This document shows, one piece after another, positions 1-8,451 of a DNA stretch of 19,088 nt. This DNA comes from Dokdonella_A sp040002595 (GTDB lineage Bacteria; Pseudomonadota; Gammaproteobacteria; Xanthomonadales; Rhodanobacteraceae), in assembly GCA_040002595.1 (NCBI GenBank), contig JBDUED010000027.1, positions 1-19,088 of the forward strand, read 5' to 3'. The stretch's first letter is position 1; each line of letters starts with the position of its first letter. Position numbers and translations under genes: made by a program. A model generated the notes under the pieces. That model did not search any database. It saw nothing but the letters and a program-made list of their open reading frames with translations, and had not been told where the DNA came from.

Positions 1-88
1 GCTCCCACAGACAGGTGCTCCCACAGACAGGTGCTCCCACAGACAGGTGCTCCCACAGACAGGGCCTTCCACAGACAGGTGCTCCCAC
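1..88. repeat. 16-bp tandem repeat array (5 units plus a partial), cut by the left window edge
   Basis: The unit GCTCCCACAGACAGGT occurs exactly at 1-16, 17-32 and 33-48. It recurs with one change at 49-64 (final T to G) and with a changed start at 65-80 (CCTTCCAC...). The first 8 bases of a sixth unit are at 81-88. There are no spacers, so this is a minisatellite and not a CRISPR array. The reverse complement of the unit contains TGTGGGAGC, the head of the REP-like element at 150-174, so the array looks like a REP head amplified with a 7-bp linker. The array may continue to the left of the window. Confidence 0.93.
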
Positions 89-149
89 GCTGCGCAGGTG
101 TCGATGGCAGCGCCGGGAGTCGCGATTGAGATCAGGCGCACGCATTCTT

Positions 150-174
150 GTGGGAGCGCCTAAAGCTGCGATGC
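150..174 (+). repeat. Degenerate REP-like element (TGTGGGAGCGCC type)
   Basis: The sequence reads TGTGGGAGCGCC, then TAAAGCTGCGATG. It shares its conserved head and GCGATG tail with the two copies at 17299-17361. Its internal hairpin is degraded: GCGCC is followed by GCTGC instead of GGCGC. It lies about 100 bp upstream of the M28 peptidase gene. Similar dispersed palindromic elements are common in Xanthomonadales and pseudomonads (family knowledge). The rest of 1-269 shows no convincing gene. Confidence 0.6.
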
Positions 175-269
175 GCCTGGTCAACGCGCAGCATCGTGCG
201 CGACTCTGCACTGGACCTGGGTACGCTCGCACTCTAGGATCGAGACATCTGTTGATGAGGTGACCCTGC

Positions 270-1922
<1,653 letters not shown>

Positions 1923-1953
1923 TGGACAACTCCATGGAATGCACTGATGGGGG

Positions 1954-2664
1954 CTAGAACCTTTCCCCGACCGGCAACACGCGCCATTCGCCCAGCGGCA
2001 GTTTCGTCAGCGGAATGCGCCCGATGCGGATGCGGCGTATCGCGATGACCTCAAAGCCCGCTGCGTTGCACATGGAGTGCAGTTGGCCTTGCTGCACGTT
2101 GTGGATTGCAAAGCGCAGGCGGATTTCGTTTTGCCAGCTCACCTTGCATGGCGGCAGTTCGCGACCGTTATAGCTGAGGCCGCGGGCGAGAATGCCCAAT
2201 GCATAAGGTTTGCCTTCGCCGCGCACCTCGACGATGAATTCCTGTTCGATCTCGACCGCGTCTTCGGTCAGGCGGCGCCAGACGCGACCGTCCTGGCTCA
2301 GCACGATCAAGCCGCTGGCGTCACGCTCCAGCGGCATCAGCGGAGTCAGGCGCTTGAAGTGACGCGGCAGCATGCGCACGGCGGAGGGATCGTCGGTCCA
2401 GCGATTGTGAGGCATGACGAGCGCGGCGGCGTTTTCGAAAAGCGTACCGGCTGGTTTGTGCAGCAGCACGGTCGCCGGCTCAATCGCGTCGGGGTGTGAG
2501 GTCGGGTCGATCTCGACCTTTTCGTCGGTGACCAGGCGCTGTGGATCGCTGACGATGCAGCCATCGACCCATACGCCGCCATCCGCAATCGTCTGCTCCG
2601 CATCGCTGTACGAACACGCGCACACATGTGCGACACGCTGGGTGAGGCTGATGGGTTGGGGCAT
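1954..2664 (-). CDS. RsuA/RluF-type pseudouridine synthase-like protein with altered catalytic motif
   Basis: The protein has 236 residues: an N-terminal S4 RNA-binding domain (about 5-50) and a pseudouridine synthase fold (about 63-225). Family members convert specific uridines of rRNA to pseudouridine. The usual catalytic box G-R-L-D-x-D-T-S-G-L appears here as M-P-L-E-R-D-A-S-G-L (residues 110-119), so the nucleophilic Asp aligns with E113 and the preceding Arg with P111. The late Q-x-R-R-M motif reads QLHSM (194-198). The rest (HKPAG at 69-73, GLIVLSQDG at 118-126, AAGFEV at 201-206) is intact, so it is not simply decayed. I chose the ATG at 2664 because the S4 domain begins just after it. 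An upstream GTG at 2703 would overlap the preceding gene. It lies 11 bp downstream of ygjP on the same strand, so the two are probably co-transcribed. Catalytic activity is uncertain. Confidence 0.85.
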   Translation of the reverse strand: MPQPISLTQRVAHVCACSYSDAEQTIADGGVWVDGCIVSDPQRLVTDEKVEIDPTSHPDAIEPATVLLHKPAGTLFENAAALVMPHNRWTDDPSAVRMLPRHFKRLTPLMPLERDASGLIVLSQDGRVWRRLTEDAVEIEQEFIVEVRGEGKPYALGILARGLSYNGRELPPCKVSWQNEIRLRFAIHNVQQGQLHSMCNAAGFEVIAIRRIRIGRIPLTKLPLGEWRVLPVGERF

Positions 2665-2675
2665 GGTCGCGTCGA

Positions 2676-3221
2676 TCAATCCGGTTGCGTAGATGGAGAA
2701 CACGCGTTCGATGCCGCCGTCGATGCCGCGCGCGTAATATCCAGATGGGTCAGGTACAGGCGCAGATCAAATTCCAGTTGATGATAGTCGGGCGCCATGT
2801 GCTCGCACAGTTGATAAAACGATTTGTCGTGTTCGCGTTGCTTCATGTGCGCAAGCTCGTGCACGACAATCATTTTGAGGAACTCCGCGGGCGCGTCGCG
2901 AAACACGGTCGCGATGCGGATCTCGCGGCTGGTCTTGAGGCGGCTGCCTTGCACGCGCGATATGGTGGTGTGCAGCCCGAGTGCGTCGCGCACCACGTGC
3001 AAGGTGTTGTCGTAGACAACCTTGTCGAGCGGATCGCTCTTGCGCATGAAGCGGTCTTTCAGGTTCGCCACGTAGCGGAACAACGCCTTGTCGTTGCGTA
3101 CGGCATGTGCCTCGGCATAACGCTGGCGCAAGCTGTCGCCGAGGCGGTCCTGCGCGATCATCTCGCGTACCTTGGCGAGGGTCGGTTCGCTGTATCCGGC
3201 AAGGTATTTCAGATTGCTCAT
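2676..3221 (-). CDS. ygjP: YgjP-like metal-dependent hydrolase (M48/WLM-like fold)
   Basis: The 181-residue product begins MSNLKYLAGY, like E. coli YgjP from memory, which fixes the start at 3221 over the upstream ATG at 3239. The zincin-type motif HELAH is at residues 121-125 (ligands H121 and H125, base E122). A third likely ligand is H131 in REHDKSFYQLCEHM. The DALGLHTTISRVQG segment (about 80-93) is also family-typical. No signal peptide is seen, so it is cytoplasmic. The E. coli homologue has been reported as a slow UTP pyrophosphatase in vitro rather than a proven peptidase, so the substrate remains open. About 20 residues at the C-terminus (ITRAAS...TQPD) extend past the conserved family region. 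The gene lies upstream of the pseudouridine synthase-like gene and diverges from the DUF1993 gene across 100 bp. Confidence 0.88.
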   Translation of the reverse strand: MSNLKYLAGYSEPTLAKVREMIAQDRLGDSLRQRYAEAHAVRNDKALFRYVANLKDRFMRKSDPLDKVVYDNTLHVVRDALGLHTTISRVQGSRLKTSREIRIATVFRDAPAEFLKMIVVHELAHMKQREHDKSFYQLCEHMAPDYHQLEFDLRLYLTHLDITRAASTAASNACSPSTQPD

Positions 3222-3288
3222 GGCGCAACGATACGGCATGCCGGTCGGTATCGACGAGCAATTGTTCGTGGAGTCCGGGCGGACCGGC

Positions 3289-3294
3289 TATTCT
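3289..3294 (+). promoter_or_regulatory. Possible -10 element for the DUF1993 gene
   Basis: TATTCT lies 27 bp upstream of the ATG at 3322 in the 100-bp divergent region shared with ygjP. No good -35 hexamer sits at the ideal spacing (TTCGTG at 3265-3270 would give 18 bp but matches poorly). This is a weak call. Confidence 0.25.
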
Positions 3295-3308
3295 AGTCGA
3301 CCCACTGC

Positions 3309-3315
3309 AAGGAGA
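3309..3315 (+). promoter_or_regulatory. Strong Shine-Dalgarno that sets the DUF1993 start
   Basis: AAGGAGA ends 6 bp before the ATG at 3322. It shows that the gene starts there and not at in-frame codons up to 150 bp further upstream, which would run through the divergent ygjP start region. Confidence 0.85.
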
Positions 3316-3321
3316 TCACTC

Positions 3322-3831
3322 ATGACCCTCTCGATGTACACCGCCTCGGTGCCCGTATTCCGGCAGTTTCTCGGCAGCCTGGACAAGCTCCTCGCGAAGG
3401 CATCGGAGCACGCTGCTCAACGCACCATCGAACCCGATGCGCTGTTGCAGGCGCGCCTGTTTCCGGACATGTTCGCGTTGACGCGCCAGGTGCAGATCGC
3501 CTGTGATTTCGCCAAGAGCGTGCCAGCGCGGCTGGCCGGTGTCGACGTTCCCGCTTTCGAGGACAACGAGAAGAGTTTCCCCGACTTGCAGGCACGCGTC
3601 GGGAAAACCCTCGCGTTTATCGAGTCGCTTGATGCGTCGAAATTCGAAGGCAGCGAGCAGCGCGAGATCCTGCTGCGCCCAGGCACGCCGAAGGAACGTC
3701 GTCTCGATGGACAGGCGTATCTGCTGGCGTATGGTTTGCCGCAATTTTTCTTCCACGTGACGACCGCGTATGCATTGTTGCGACATAACGGCGTCGAGGT
3801 TGGCAAGCGCGATTACATGGGGGCTTATTGA
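3322..3831 (+). CDS. DUF1993 family protein (DinB-like four-helix fold expected)
   Basis: The 169-residue protein begins MTLSMYTASVPVFRQFLGSL. Its length and the typical blocks (LFPDMFALTRQVQIACDFAK at about 47-66, RVGKTLAFIESL, and the C-terminal PQFFFHVTTAYALLRHNGVEVGK region) match DUF1993. That family is common in proteobacteria and is placed near the DinB/YfiT helical-bundle superfamily. No signal peptide or membrane segment is visible, so it is cytoplasmic. The biochemical role of the family is unknown. Histidines such as the one in FFHVTTAY could bind metal by analogy with DinB proteins, but that is an inference. It appears to be a single-gene unit, divergent from ygjP. Confidence 0.88.
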   Translation: MTLSMYTASVPVFRQFLGSLDKLLAKASEHAAQRTIEPDALLQARLFPDMFALTRQVQIACDFAKSVPARLAGVDVPAFEDNEKSFPDLQARVGKTLAFIESLDASKFEGSEQREILLRPGTPKERRLDGQAYLLAYGLPQFFFHVTTAYALLRHNGVEVGKRDYMGAY

Positions 3832-3907
3832 TCGCGCGACGGCGGCAGTTGCGGGATTTGCGCGATCGGCAGAGAAGAACTGCGCGGACGAAAATGCTGC
3901 GACCCAA

Positions 3908-3937
3908 CTGAAATCGTGCGCGCGACGGGGCTATCAT
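3908..3937 (+). promoter_or_regulatory. Candidate sigma70-type promoter for the propeller lipoprotein gene
   Basis: CTGAAA at 3908-3913 (4 of 6 matches to TTGACA) is separated by 18 bp from TATCAT at 3932-3937 (5 of 6 matches to TATAAT). Transcription would begin about 25 bp before the ATG at 3969. The rest of the 137-bp gap from 3832 to 3968 shows nothing else recognisable. Confidence 0.4.
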
Positions 3938-3968
3938 GCGCGAATCGATAACGGACCGGAGCGGTTGC

Positions 3969-5678
3969 ATGAAGAAGTCGATTCGCGCGTGCGCATTCTG
4001 CGCGCTCGTCGGACTCGCGCTGGGTCTGGGCGCATGTGGCGGTGGTTCGAGTAATTCACCGAATCCGCCGCCTCCAGCACCGCCGCCTCCAAGTCCGCCG
4101 CCACCGCCACCGCCACCACCGCCTACGCTTGATGCGCAATATCGCGCATCCGCCGCTACGCCGTTTGCGAGCAATTGTGACGGTGTGGCCGGGCAGGGCA
4201 CCTTGTTTGTCGATGCAGAAGTCGAGCCGAGCCTGGCGGTGAATCCAGCCGACACACGCAACCTGGTTGGCGTGTGGCAACAGGATCGCTGGTCCAGCGG
4301 CGGGGCGCGCGGCATTGTCGCGGGCGTTTCGCTGGATGGTGGCGTGAGCTGGAACCGTCACGCGATCGCGTTCACGCGTTGCGGCGGCGGCACCGCGTCC
4401 AACGGCGGCGACTACGCGCGCGCCAGCGATCCGTGGGTGAGCATTTCGCCCGACGGGACCGCCTATCAAAGTGCGTTGGCGTTCAATGGCTTTTCGCTGC
4501 AGCCCGGTTCCAGTGGCGCCGTGCTCGCCAGCCGATCGACTGACGGCGGCGCGACGTGGTCGGCGCCAGTCACGCTGATCCACGACGGTGCGGATTTCTT
4601 CAGCGACAAGAGCACGATCAGCGCCGATCCACTCGACGCGCGTTTTGTCTACGCGGTGTGGGATCGCATTTCAACGGGCAGCAATGGACCGACCTGGTTC
4701 ACGCGCAGCATCGATCACGGCGACACCTGGGAAATCGCGCGCGCGGTTTACGATCCGGGTGTCAACAACCAGACCATCGCCAACCTGATTGTGGTGTTGC
4801 CCAATGGGACCCTGATCAATATGTTCGATGAACTTCATACCGCCGCCAATGGAACGTCCACCAGTGCGATCAAGGTAATCCGTTCAACCGACAACGGTGT
4901 GACCTGGTCCGGTGGCATCAAGGTGGCCGATTCGCTGAGCGTCGGCACGCGCGATCCGCAAACTGGCGCGCCGGTGCGCGACGGTTCGATCGTGCCGCAG
5001 ATTGCGGTGGGGCCAGGCGGCAGCCTGTTCGTCGTGTGGCAGGATTCACGATTCAGCAATGGTGTGCGCGATGCAATTGCGCTGTCGCGGTCGGACGATG
5101 GCGGGTTCACCTGGTCGACGCCGCTGCGCGTCAACGCCACTACCGGCGTGGCCGCATTCACGCCATCGGTACACGTGCGCAGCGATGGCATGATCGGCGT
5201 GACGTATTACGATTTTCGCGCCGACACCGCGGATCGGACGACTTTGTTCACCGATTATTGGCTCGCGCGCTCGGCGGACGCTCACACGTGGGTCGAAACC
5301 CAGGTAGCCGGCCCGTTCAATCTGGCCATTGCGCCATTGACAGATGCGACCGGCGAAAGCGGTTTGTTTCTCGGCGATTATCAGGCTCTGGCCAGCATCG
5401 GGCCGCTGTTCGTGCCGTTCTACGTGCAGACCAACGCCGGCAATCTCGCAAACCGCACGGACGTATTCGCCGCGCCCGCAGTATCGGTGGCGGGCGGTGT
5501 GTCGTCGATGGTGTCGCAACTGCGGGCACAGGCGCAGCAGCAGACGGCCGCGGCGCCGTTTGTGGTGACGCCCGAAGTTACGCGTCGCGTCAGCGACAAT
5601 ATCGTGCGCGCAATGGAGAACCGTTTGCCTGGCTGGCATGCGCTGATGAAGCGGCGGCCCGGGCGCGAGCAGCCATAA
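3969..5678 (+). CDS. Asp-box (BNR) beta-propeller lipoprotein, sialidase-like
   Basis: The 569-residue protein carries a lipoprotein signal: a basic N-terminus, a hydrophobic core and the lipobox L20-G21-A22-C23. A Gly/Ser linker follows, then an almost pure proline tract (about residues 32-52) that would hold the domain away from the membrane. The rest is a propeller with Asp-box motifs S-x-D-x-G-x-T-W near 121-128 (SLDGGVSW), 190-197 (STDGGATW), 247-254 (SIDHGDTW), 306-313 (STDNGVTW) and 375-382 (SDDGGFTW). A weaker copy is near 435-441 (SADAHTW). Asp boxes occur in sialidases and in many other glycan-binding propellers. I see no clear F/Y-R-I-P motif or arginine triad, so sialidase activity is not supported. 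GGAG at about 3958-3961 supports the ATG at 3969 over the ATG at 3936. The gene is convergent with the zinc-ribbon gene, 10 bp away. Confidence 0.82.
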   Translation: MKKSIRACAFCALVGLALGLGACGGGSSNSPNPPPPAPPPPSPPPPPPPPPPTLDAQYRASAATPFASNCDGVAGQGTLFVDAEVEPSLAVNPADTRNLVGVWQQDRWSSGGARGIVAGVSLDGGVSWNRHAIAFTRCGGGTASNGGDYARASDPWVSISPDGTAYQSALAFNGFSLQPGSSGAVLASRSTDGGATWSAPVTLIHDGADFFSDKSTISADPLDARFVYAVWDRISTGSNGPTWFTRSIDHGDTWEIARAVYDPGVNNQTIANLIVVLPNGTLINMFDELHTAANGTSTSAIKVIRSTDNGVTWSGGIKVADSLSVGTRDPQTGAPVRDGSIVPQIAVGPGGSLFVVWQDSRFSNGVRDAIALSRSDDGGFTWSTPLRVNATTGVAAFTPSVHVRSDGMIGVTYYDFRADTADRTTLFTDYWLARSADAHTWVETQVAGPFNLAIAPLTDATGESGLFLGDYQALASIGPLFVPFYVQTNAGNLANRTDVFAAPAVSVAGGVSSMVSQLRAQAQQQTAAAPFVVTPEVTRRVSDNIVRAMENRLPGWHALMKRRPGREQP

Positions 5679-5688
5679 CTTCAGTCAG

Positions 5689-6063
5689 TCAGTGTTTCCG
5701 TGATTCATTGCCGCGGATTTTCGGACCATTGCCGGCGAACACATCAACCGACAATGCAAATGTTCGCTGCTCGCCCGGGCGCATGGCGCCGACGCCGACT
5801 ATCTTGCGGTCGATTTCCACGCCGCGATCATTGCGGATCGACAGTACCATCGAATATTCCCACGCCTCGCCTTCAGGCGGATGCCGGATGGTGCCTTCGA
5901 CATTGAGCGCGGAAGTGACTTGACTGGCACGCTCGACGCTGCTCGGATCGAATCGAAGATGATGCTGGCACGCAGGGCAGATACTCGAACTTTCGAGTAT
6001 CGTCACCTTGCAGTGCGGGCAGATTTTTGTCGTGCCCGCAATCGTCGGGCGCGCGGGATTCAT
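5689..6063 (-). CDS. Small zinc-ribbon protein coupled to bactofilin
   Basis: The 124-residue protein has a four-cysteine zinc ribbon, CPHC at 15-18 and CPAC at 29-32. A probable beta-sandwich domain follows (about 50-112: VEGTIRHPPEGEAWEY, MVLSIRNDRGVEIDRK, RTFALSVDVF). No signal peptide is visible. Its ATG overlaps the bactofilin stop codon (ATGA at 6063-6060), so translation of the two is almost certainly coupled. I know of no defined function. From position and domains, an adaptor or scaffold partner of the bactofilin filament is a reasonable inference. Its last codons converge on the propeller lipoprotein gene. Confidence 0.8.
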   Translation of the reverse strand: MNPARPTIAGTTKICPHCKVTILESSSICPACQHHLRFDPSSVERASQVTSALNVEGTIRHPPEGEAWEYSMVLSIRNDRGVEIDRKIVGVGAMRPGEQRTFALSVDVFAGNGPKIRGNESRKH

Positions 6064-6578
6064 GAGGCTGCGCCAATCTCCGCACCGGCAAGGCGACTCG
6101 CCTTCGATGCGTTCTTGTCGTCCCAGCCGCAGTCCACCTGGCCGCGCATCCGCGATCCGGCGGCGACCGTCAGCGAACTGGCTTTCAGATCACCGATCAA
6201 CACACCTGATTGCTGCAAATCCACTTGTGCGGCGGCGTCGATATTCCCTTCCAGTTCACCGGCAATGGTGACCTTGCTGGCGCGCACGCTGCCAGTGACT
6301 TTTGCGTCCTTTTCGATGGTCAGATCGCCCTGCACATTCACATCGCCCTTGAACTTGCCAGCGATGCGAACATGGCCGGAACCTTCGATCTTGCCTTCAA
6401 TGGTGATATCGGCGGCAATCAGCGATTCCTTTGCCTCGGCGCGCTCGCCGGTCCAGCGCGGAATCGGCGCGGCCGCGCGATCGGGGTACGCGGACGCTTC
6501 CTTGATCGGCGCAGGCGACGGATCCGGTGCGAAGGGATGGGTGTCTTTCTTTGCGGCGGGTTGATTGAAGATGGCCAT
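6060..6578 (-). CDS. Bactofilin (polymer-forming cytoskeletal protein)
   Basis: The 172-residue protein has a flexible, proline-rich N-terminal segment (about 1-52). A DUF583/bactofilin right-handed beta-helix core (about 53-150) has the typical short beta repeats: SLIAADITIEGKIEGSGHVRIAG, KGDVNVQGDLTIEKDAKVTG, SVRASKVTIAGELEGNI, and GVLIGDLKASSLTVAAGS. Bactofilins polymerise without nucleotide into filaments on the cytoplasmic membrane and position cell-envelope enzymes or shape factors. The short hydrophobic start MAIF followed by lysines resembles the N-terminal membrane-binding tail of other bactofilins (inference). GAGGG at 6590-6586 lies 7 bp before the ATG. The gene is first in a two-gene unit with the zinc-ribbon gene. 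Unlike many bactofilin loci, there is no M23 peptidase beside it. Confidence 0.92.
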   Translation of the reverse strand: MAIFNQPAAKKDTHPFAPDPSPAPIKEASAYPDRAAAPIPRWTGERAEAKESLIAADITIEGKIEGSGHVRIAGKFKGDVNVQGDLTIEKDAKVTGSVRASKVTIAGELEGNIDAAAQVDLQQSGVLIGDLKASSLTVAAGSRMRGQVDCGWDDKNASKASRLAGAEIGAAS

Positions 6579-6626
6579 TGTTGCGCCCTCACGTCATGGG
6601 TTTTGGAGCCTATCACGGTCGCTGCG

Positions 6627-6655
6627 CCACAAAGCTGCTGCTGACTCCACAAAGC
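6627..6655. repeat. Two direct copies of CCACAAAGC, 20 bp apart, upstream of bactofilin
   Basis: CCACAAAGC is at 6627-6635 and again at 6647-6655, an exact 20-bp offset (about two helical turns). Both are in the 136-bp gap between the bactofilin start and the carboxylase stop. The arrangement would suit a dimeric regulator binding one DNA face, but no regulator is identifiable and chance is possible. The rest of the gap shows no clear terminator. Confidence 0.35.
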
Positions 6656-6714
6656 GGCGTGCAGCCCTGGTCTTTAACTATCGCTTCACAATTGAGCGGC
6701 CGCGGCGAAGCGCA

Positions 6715-8322
6715 CTACATGCGAAACACGCCGAAGCGACCTTGCTCGATCGGCGCATTGAGACTGGCGGACAGGGCAAGTCCGAGCACGCGGCGCGTAT
6801 CGATCGGATCAATGATGCCGTCGTCCCAGAGGCGCGCGGTCGCGTAGTACGGATGACCCTGGCGTTCGTATTGCTCGCGGATCGGGGCCTTGAACGCGTC
6901 TTCCTCTTCTTTCGACCACGCCTTGCCGCCGGCTTCGAGGCCGTCGCGCTTGACCGTCGCGAGCACACTCGCGGCTTGCTCGCCACCCATCACGCTGATG
7001 CGCGCGTTCGGCCACATCCACAAGAAGCGCGGTTGGTAGCCGCGGCCGCACATCGCATAGTTTCCGGCACCAAAACTGCCGCCGACAACAACAGTGAATT
7101 TCGGCACATGTGAACACGCAACCGCAGTCACCATTTTTGCGCCATCCTTGGCGATGCCGGCTTGCTCGTATTTCTTGCCGACCATGAAGCCGGTGATGTT
7201 CTGCAGGAACACCAGTGGCACGTTGCGCTGGTTGCACAGTTCGATGAAATGGGCGCCCTTCAGCGCGCTTTCGGCAAACAGGATTCCGTTGTTGGCGACA
7301 ATGCCGACCGGATAGCCGTGGATGTGCGCAAACCCCGTGACCAGGGTCTTGCCGTAACGCGCCTTGAATTCCTGCAGTTGCGAGCCGTCAACAATGCGTG
7401 CAATGACCTCGCGTATGTCGTATGGAATACGCGTATCGCGTGGCACGCAACCGTAGAGTTGTTCGGCGGGATAGAGCGGTTCGCGCGGCTCCTGCAAGGC
7501 AAGCGAGAGGGTCTTCTTGCGGTTGAGATTGGCGACGATATCGCGCGCGATATCGAGCGCGTGCGCATCGTTCTCGGCAAAATGATCGGCCACACCGGAG
7601 ATGGAGGTGTGGACGTCGGCGCCGCCCAGTGTTTCCGCATCGACCACTTCGCCGGTTGCCGCTTTCACCAGCGGCGGGCCACCGAGAAAGATGGTGCCTT
7701 GTTGCTTGACGATGATGGTTTCGTCGCTCATTGCCGGCACATACGCGCCGCCCGCCGTGCACGAACCCATCACGACCGCGATCTGGGCGATGCCGAGTGC
7801 ACTCATGCGGGCCTGATTGTAGAAAATCCGTCCGAAATGTTCCTTGTCCGGAAATACCTCATCTTGCAACGGCAGAAACGCGCCGCCGGAATCGACCAGG
7901 TAAATGCATGGCAGGTTGTTTTCCAGTGCGACTTCCTGCGCGCGCAAATGCTTCTTCACCGTCATCGGAAAATAGGTGCCGCCCTTGACCGTCGCATCGT
8001 TGGCGATGATCAACACCTCGATGTCATTGACGCGGCCGACACCGGTGATCAGCCCTGCGCAGGGCGCCGCATCGTCGTACATGCCGTGCGCAGCGAGCAT
8101 GGACAGTTCGAGAAAGGGCGAACCCGGATCGAGTAGCGCGCGGATGCGTTCGCGCGGCAGCAGTTTGCCGCGGTCGGTGTGTTTCTTGCGCGATTTGTCG
8201 CCGCCGCCAAGCGCGGCTTTCGCCATCTCGCCACGCAACGCTTCAACGGTGCCGCGCAATTGTGCGGCGTTGGCCAGGAAATCGGCGGAGCGAATATCGA
8301 TCTGCGAGCGGATCTGCGGCAT
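6715..8322 (-). CDS. liuB: Methylcrotonyl-CoA carboxylase beta (carboxyltransferase) subunit
   Basis: The 535-residue protein is the carboxyltransferase half of biotin-dependent 3-methylcrotonyl-CoA carboxylase, which makes 3-methylglutaconyl-CoA in leucine breakdown. The N domain has DSGGAFLPLQDEVFPD (about 144-159) and GSCTAGGAYVPAMSDE. The C domain has the MCC-type block GGSFGAGNYAMCGRGYQPRFLWMWPNARISVMGGEQAA (about 414-451). This block and the DDGIIDPIDTRRVLGL end (about 500-515) separate it from propionyl-CoA carboxylase beta. The length matches LiuB. I chose the ATG at 8322 because MPQIRSQIDIRS begins like family members. A GTG 39 bp upstream is possible, and neither has a clear Shine-Dalgarno. 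The alpha (biotin carboxylase) subunit gene that usually sits close by is not next to it. Confidence 0.93.
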   Translation of the reverse strand: MPQIRSQIDIRSADFLANAAQLRGTVEALRGEMAKAALGGGDKSRKKHTDRGKLLPRERIRALLDPGSPFLELSMLAAHGMYDDAAPCAGLITGVGRVNDIEVLIIANDATVKGGTYFPMTVKKHLRAQEVALENNLPCIYLVDSGGAFLPLQDEVFPDKEHFGRIFYNQARMSALGIAQIAVVMGSCTAGGAYVPAMSDETIIVKQQGTIFLGGPPLVKAATGEVVDAETLGGADVHTSISGVADHFAENDAHALDIARDIVANLNRKKTLSLALQEPREPLYPAEQLYGCVPRDTRIPYDIREVIARIVDGSQLQEFKARYGKTLVTGFAHIHGYPVGIVANNGILFAESALKGAHFIELCNQRNVPLVFLQNITGFMVGKKYEQAGIAKDGAKMVTAVACSHVPKFTVVVGGSFGAGNYAMCGRGYQPRFLWMWPNARISVMGGEQAASVLATVKRDGLEAGGKAWSKEEEDAFKAPIREQYERQGHPYYATARLWDDGIIDPIDTRRVLGLALSASLNAPIEQGRFGVFRM

Positions 8323-8337
8323 GGCGGTCGGGTGAAT

Positions 8338-8446
8338 GTTTCCAGGCAGCGATGAAAGCACACGCGGGATGCGGAGGCCAGCCTGGGAACGTGTCGGTCA
8401 CGCTGGCTGTGTCGACCTTCAGCCAGGAATTGAAGACGTTTCCAGG
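8338..8446. repeat. GTTTCCAGG direct repeat exactly 100 bp apart in the liuB upstream region
   Basis: GTTTCCAGG occurs at 8338-8346 and 8438-8446. The DNA between carries a weak inverted repeat, GCCAGC at 8377-8382 and GCTGGC at 8402-8407. It could be a chance repeat, a target duplication of a small decayed element, or regulatory sites. Confidence 0.3.
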
Positions 8447-8451
8447 AAAAT

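Noticed and set aside
1..88. Possible CRISPR array at the left edge
   Set aside because: The units are contiguous 16-mers with no spacers between them, and no cas gene is present. It is a minisatellite.
15..263. 82-codon open frame through the repeat array
   Set aside because: Most of it is translated tandem repeat and REP sequence, with no ribosome binding site and no family resemblance.
3969..5678. Naming the propeller lipoprotein a true exo-alpha-sialidase
   Set aside because: Asp boxes alone are structural. The catalytic R-I-P motif and arginine triad could not be identified by eye.
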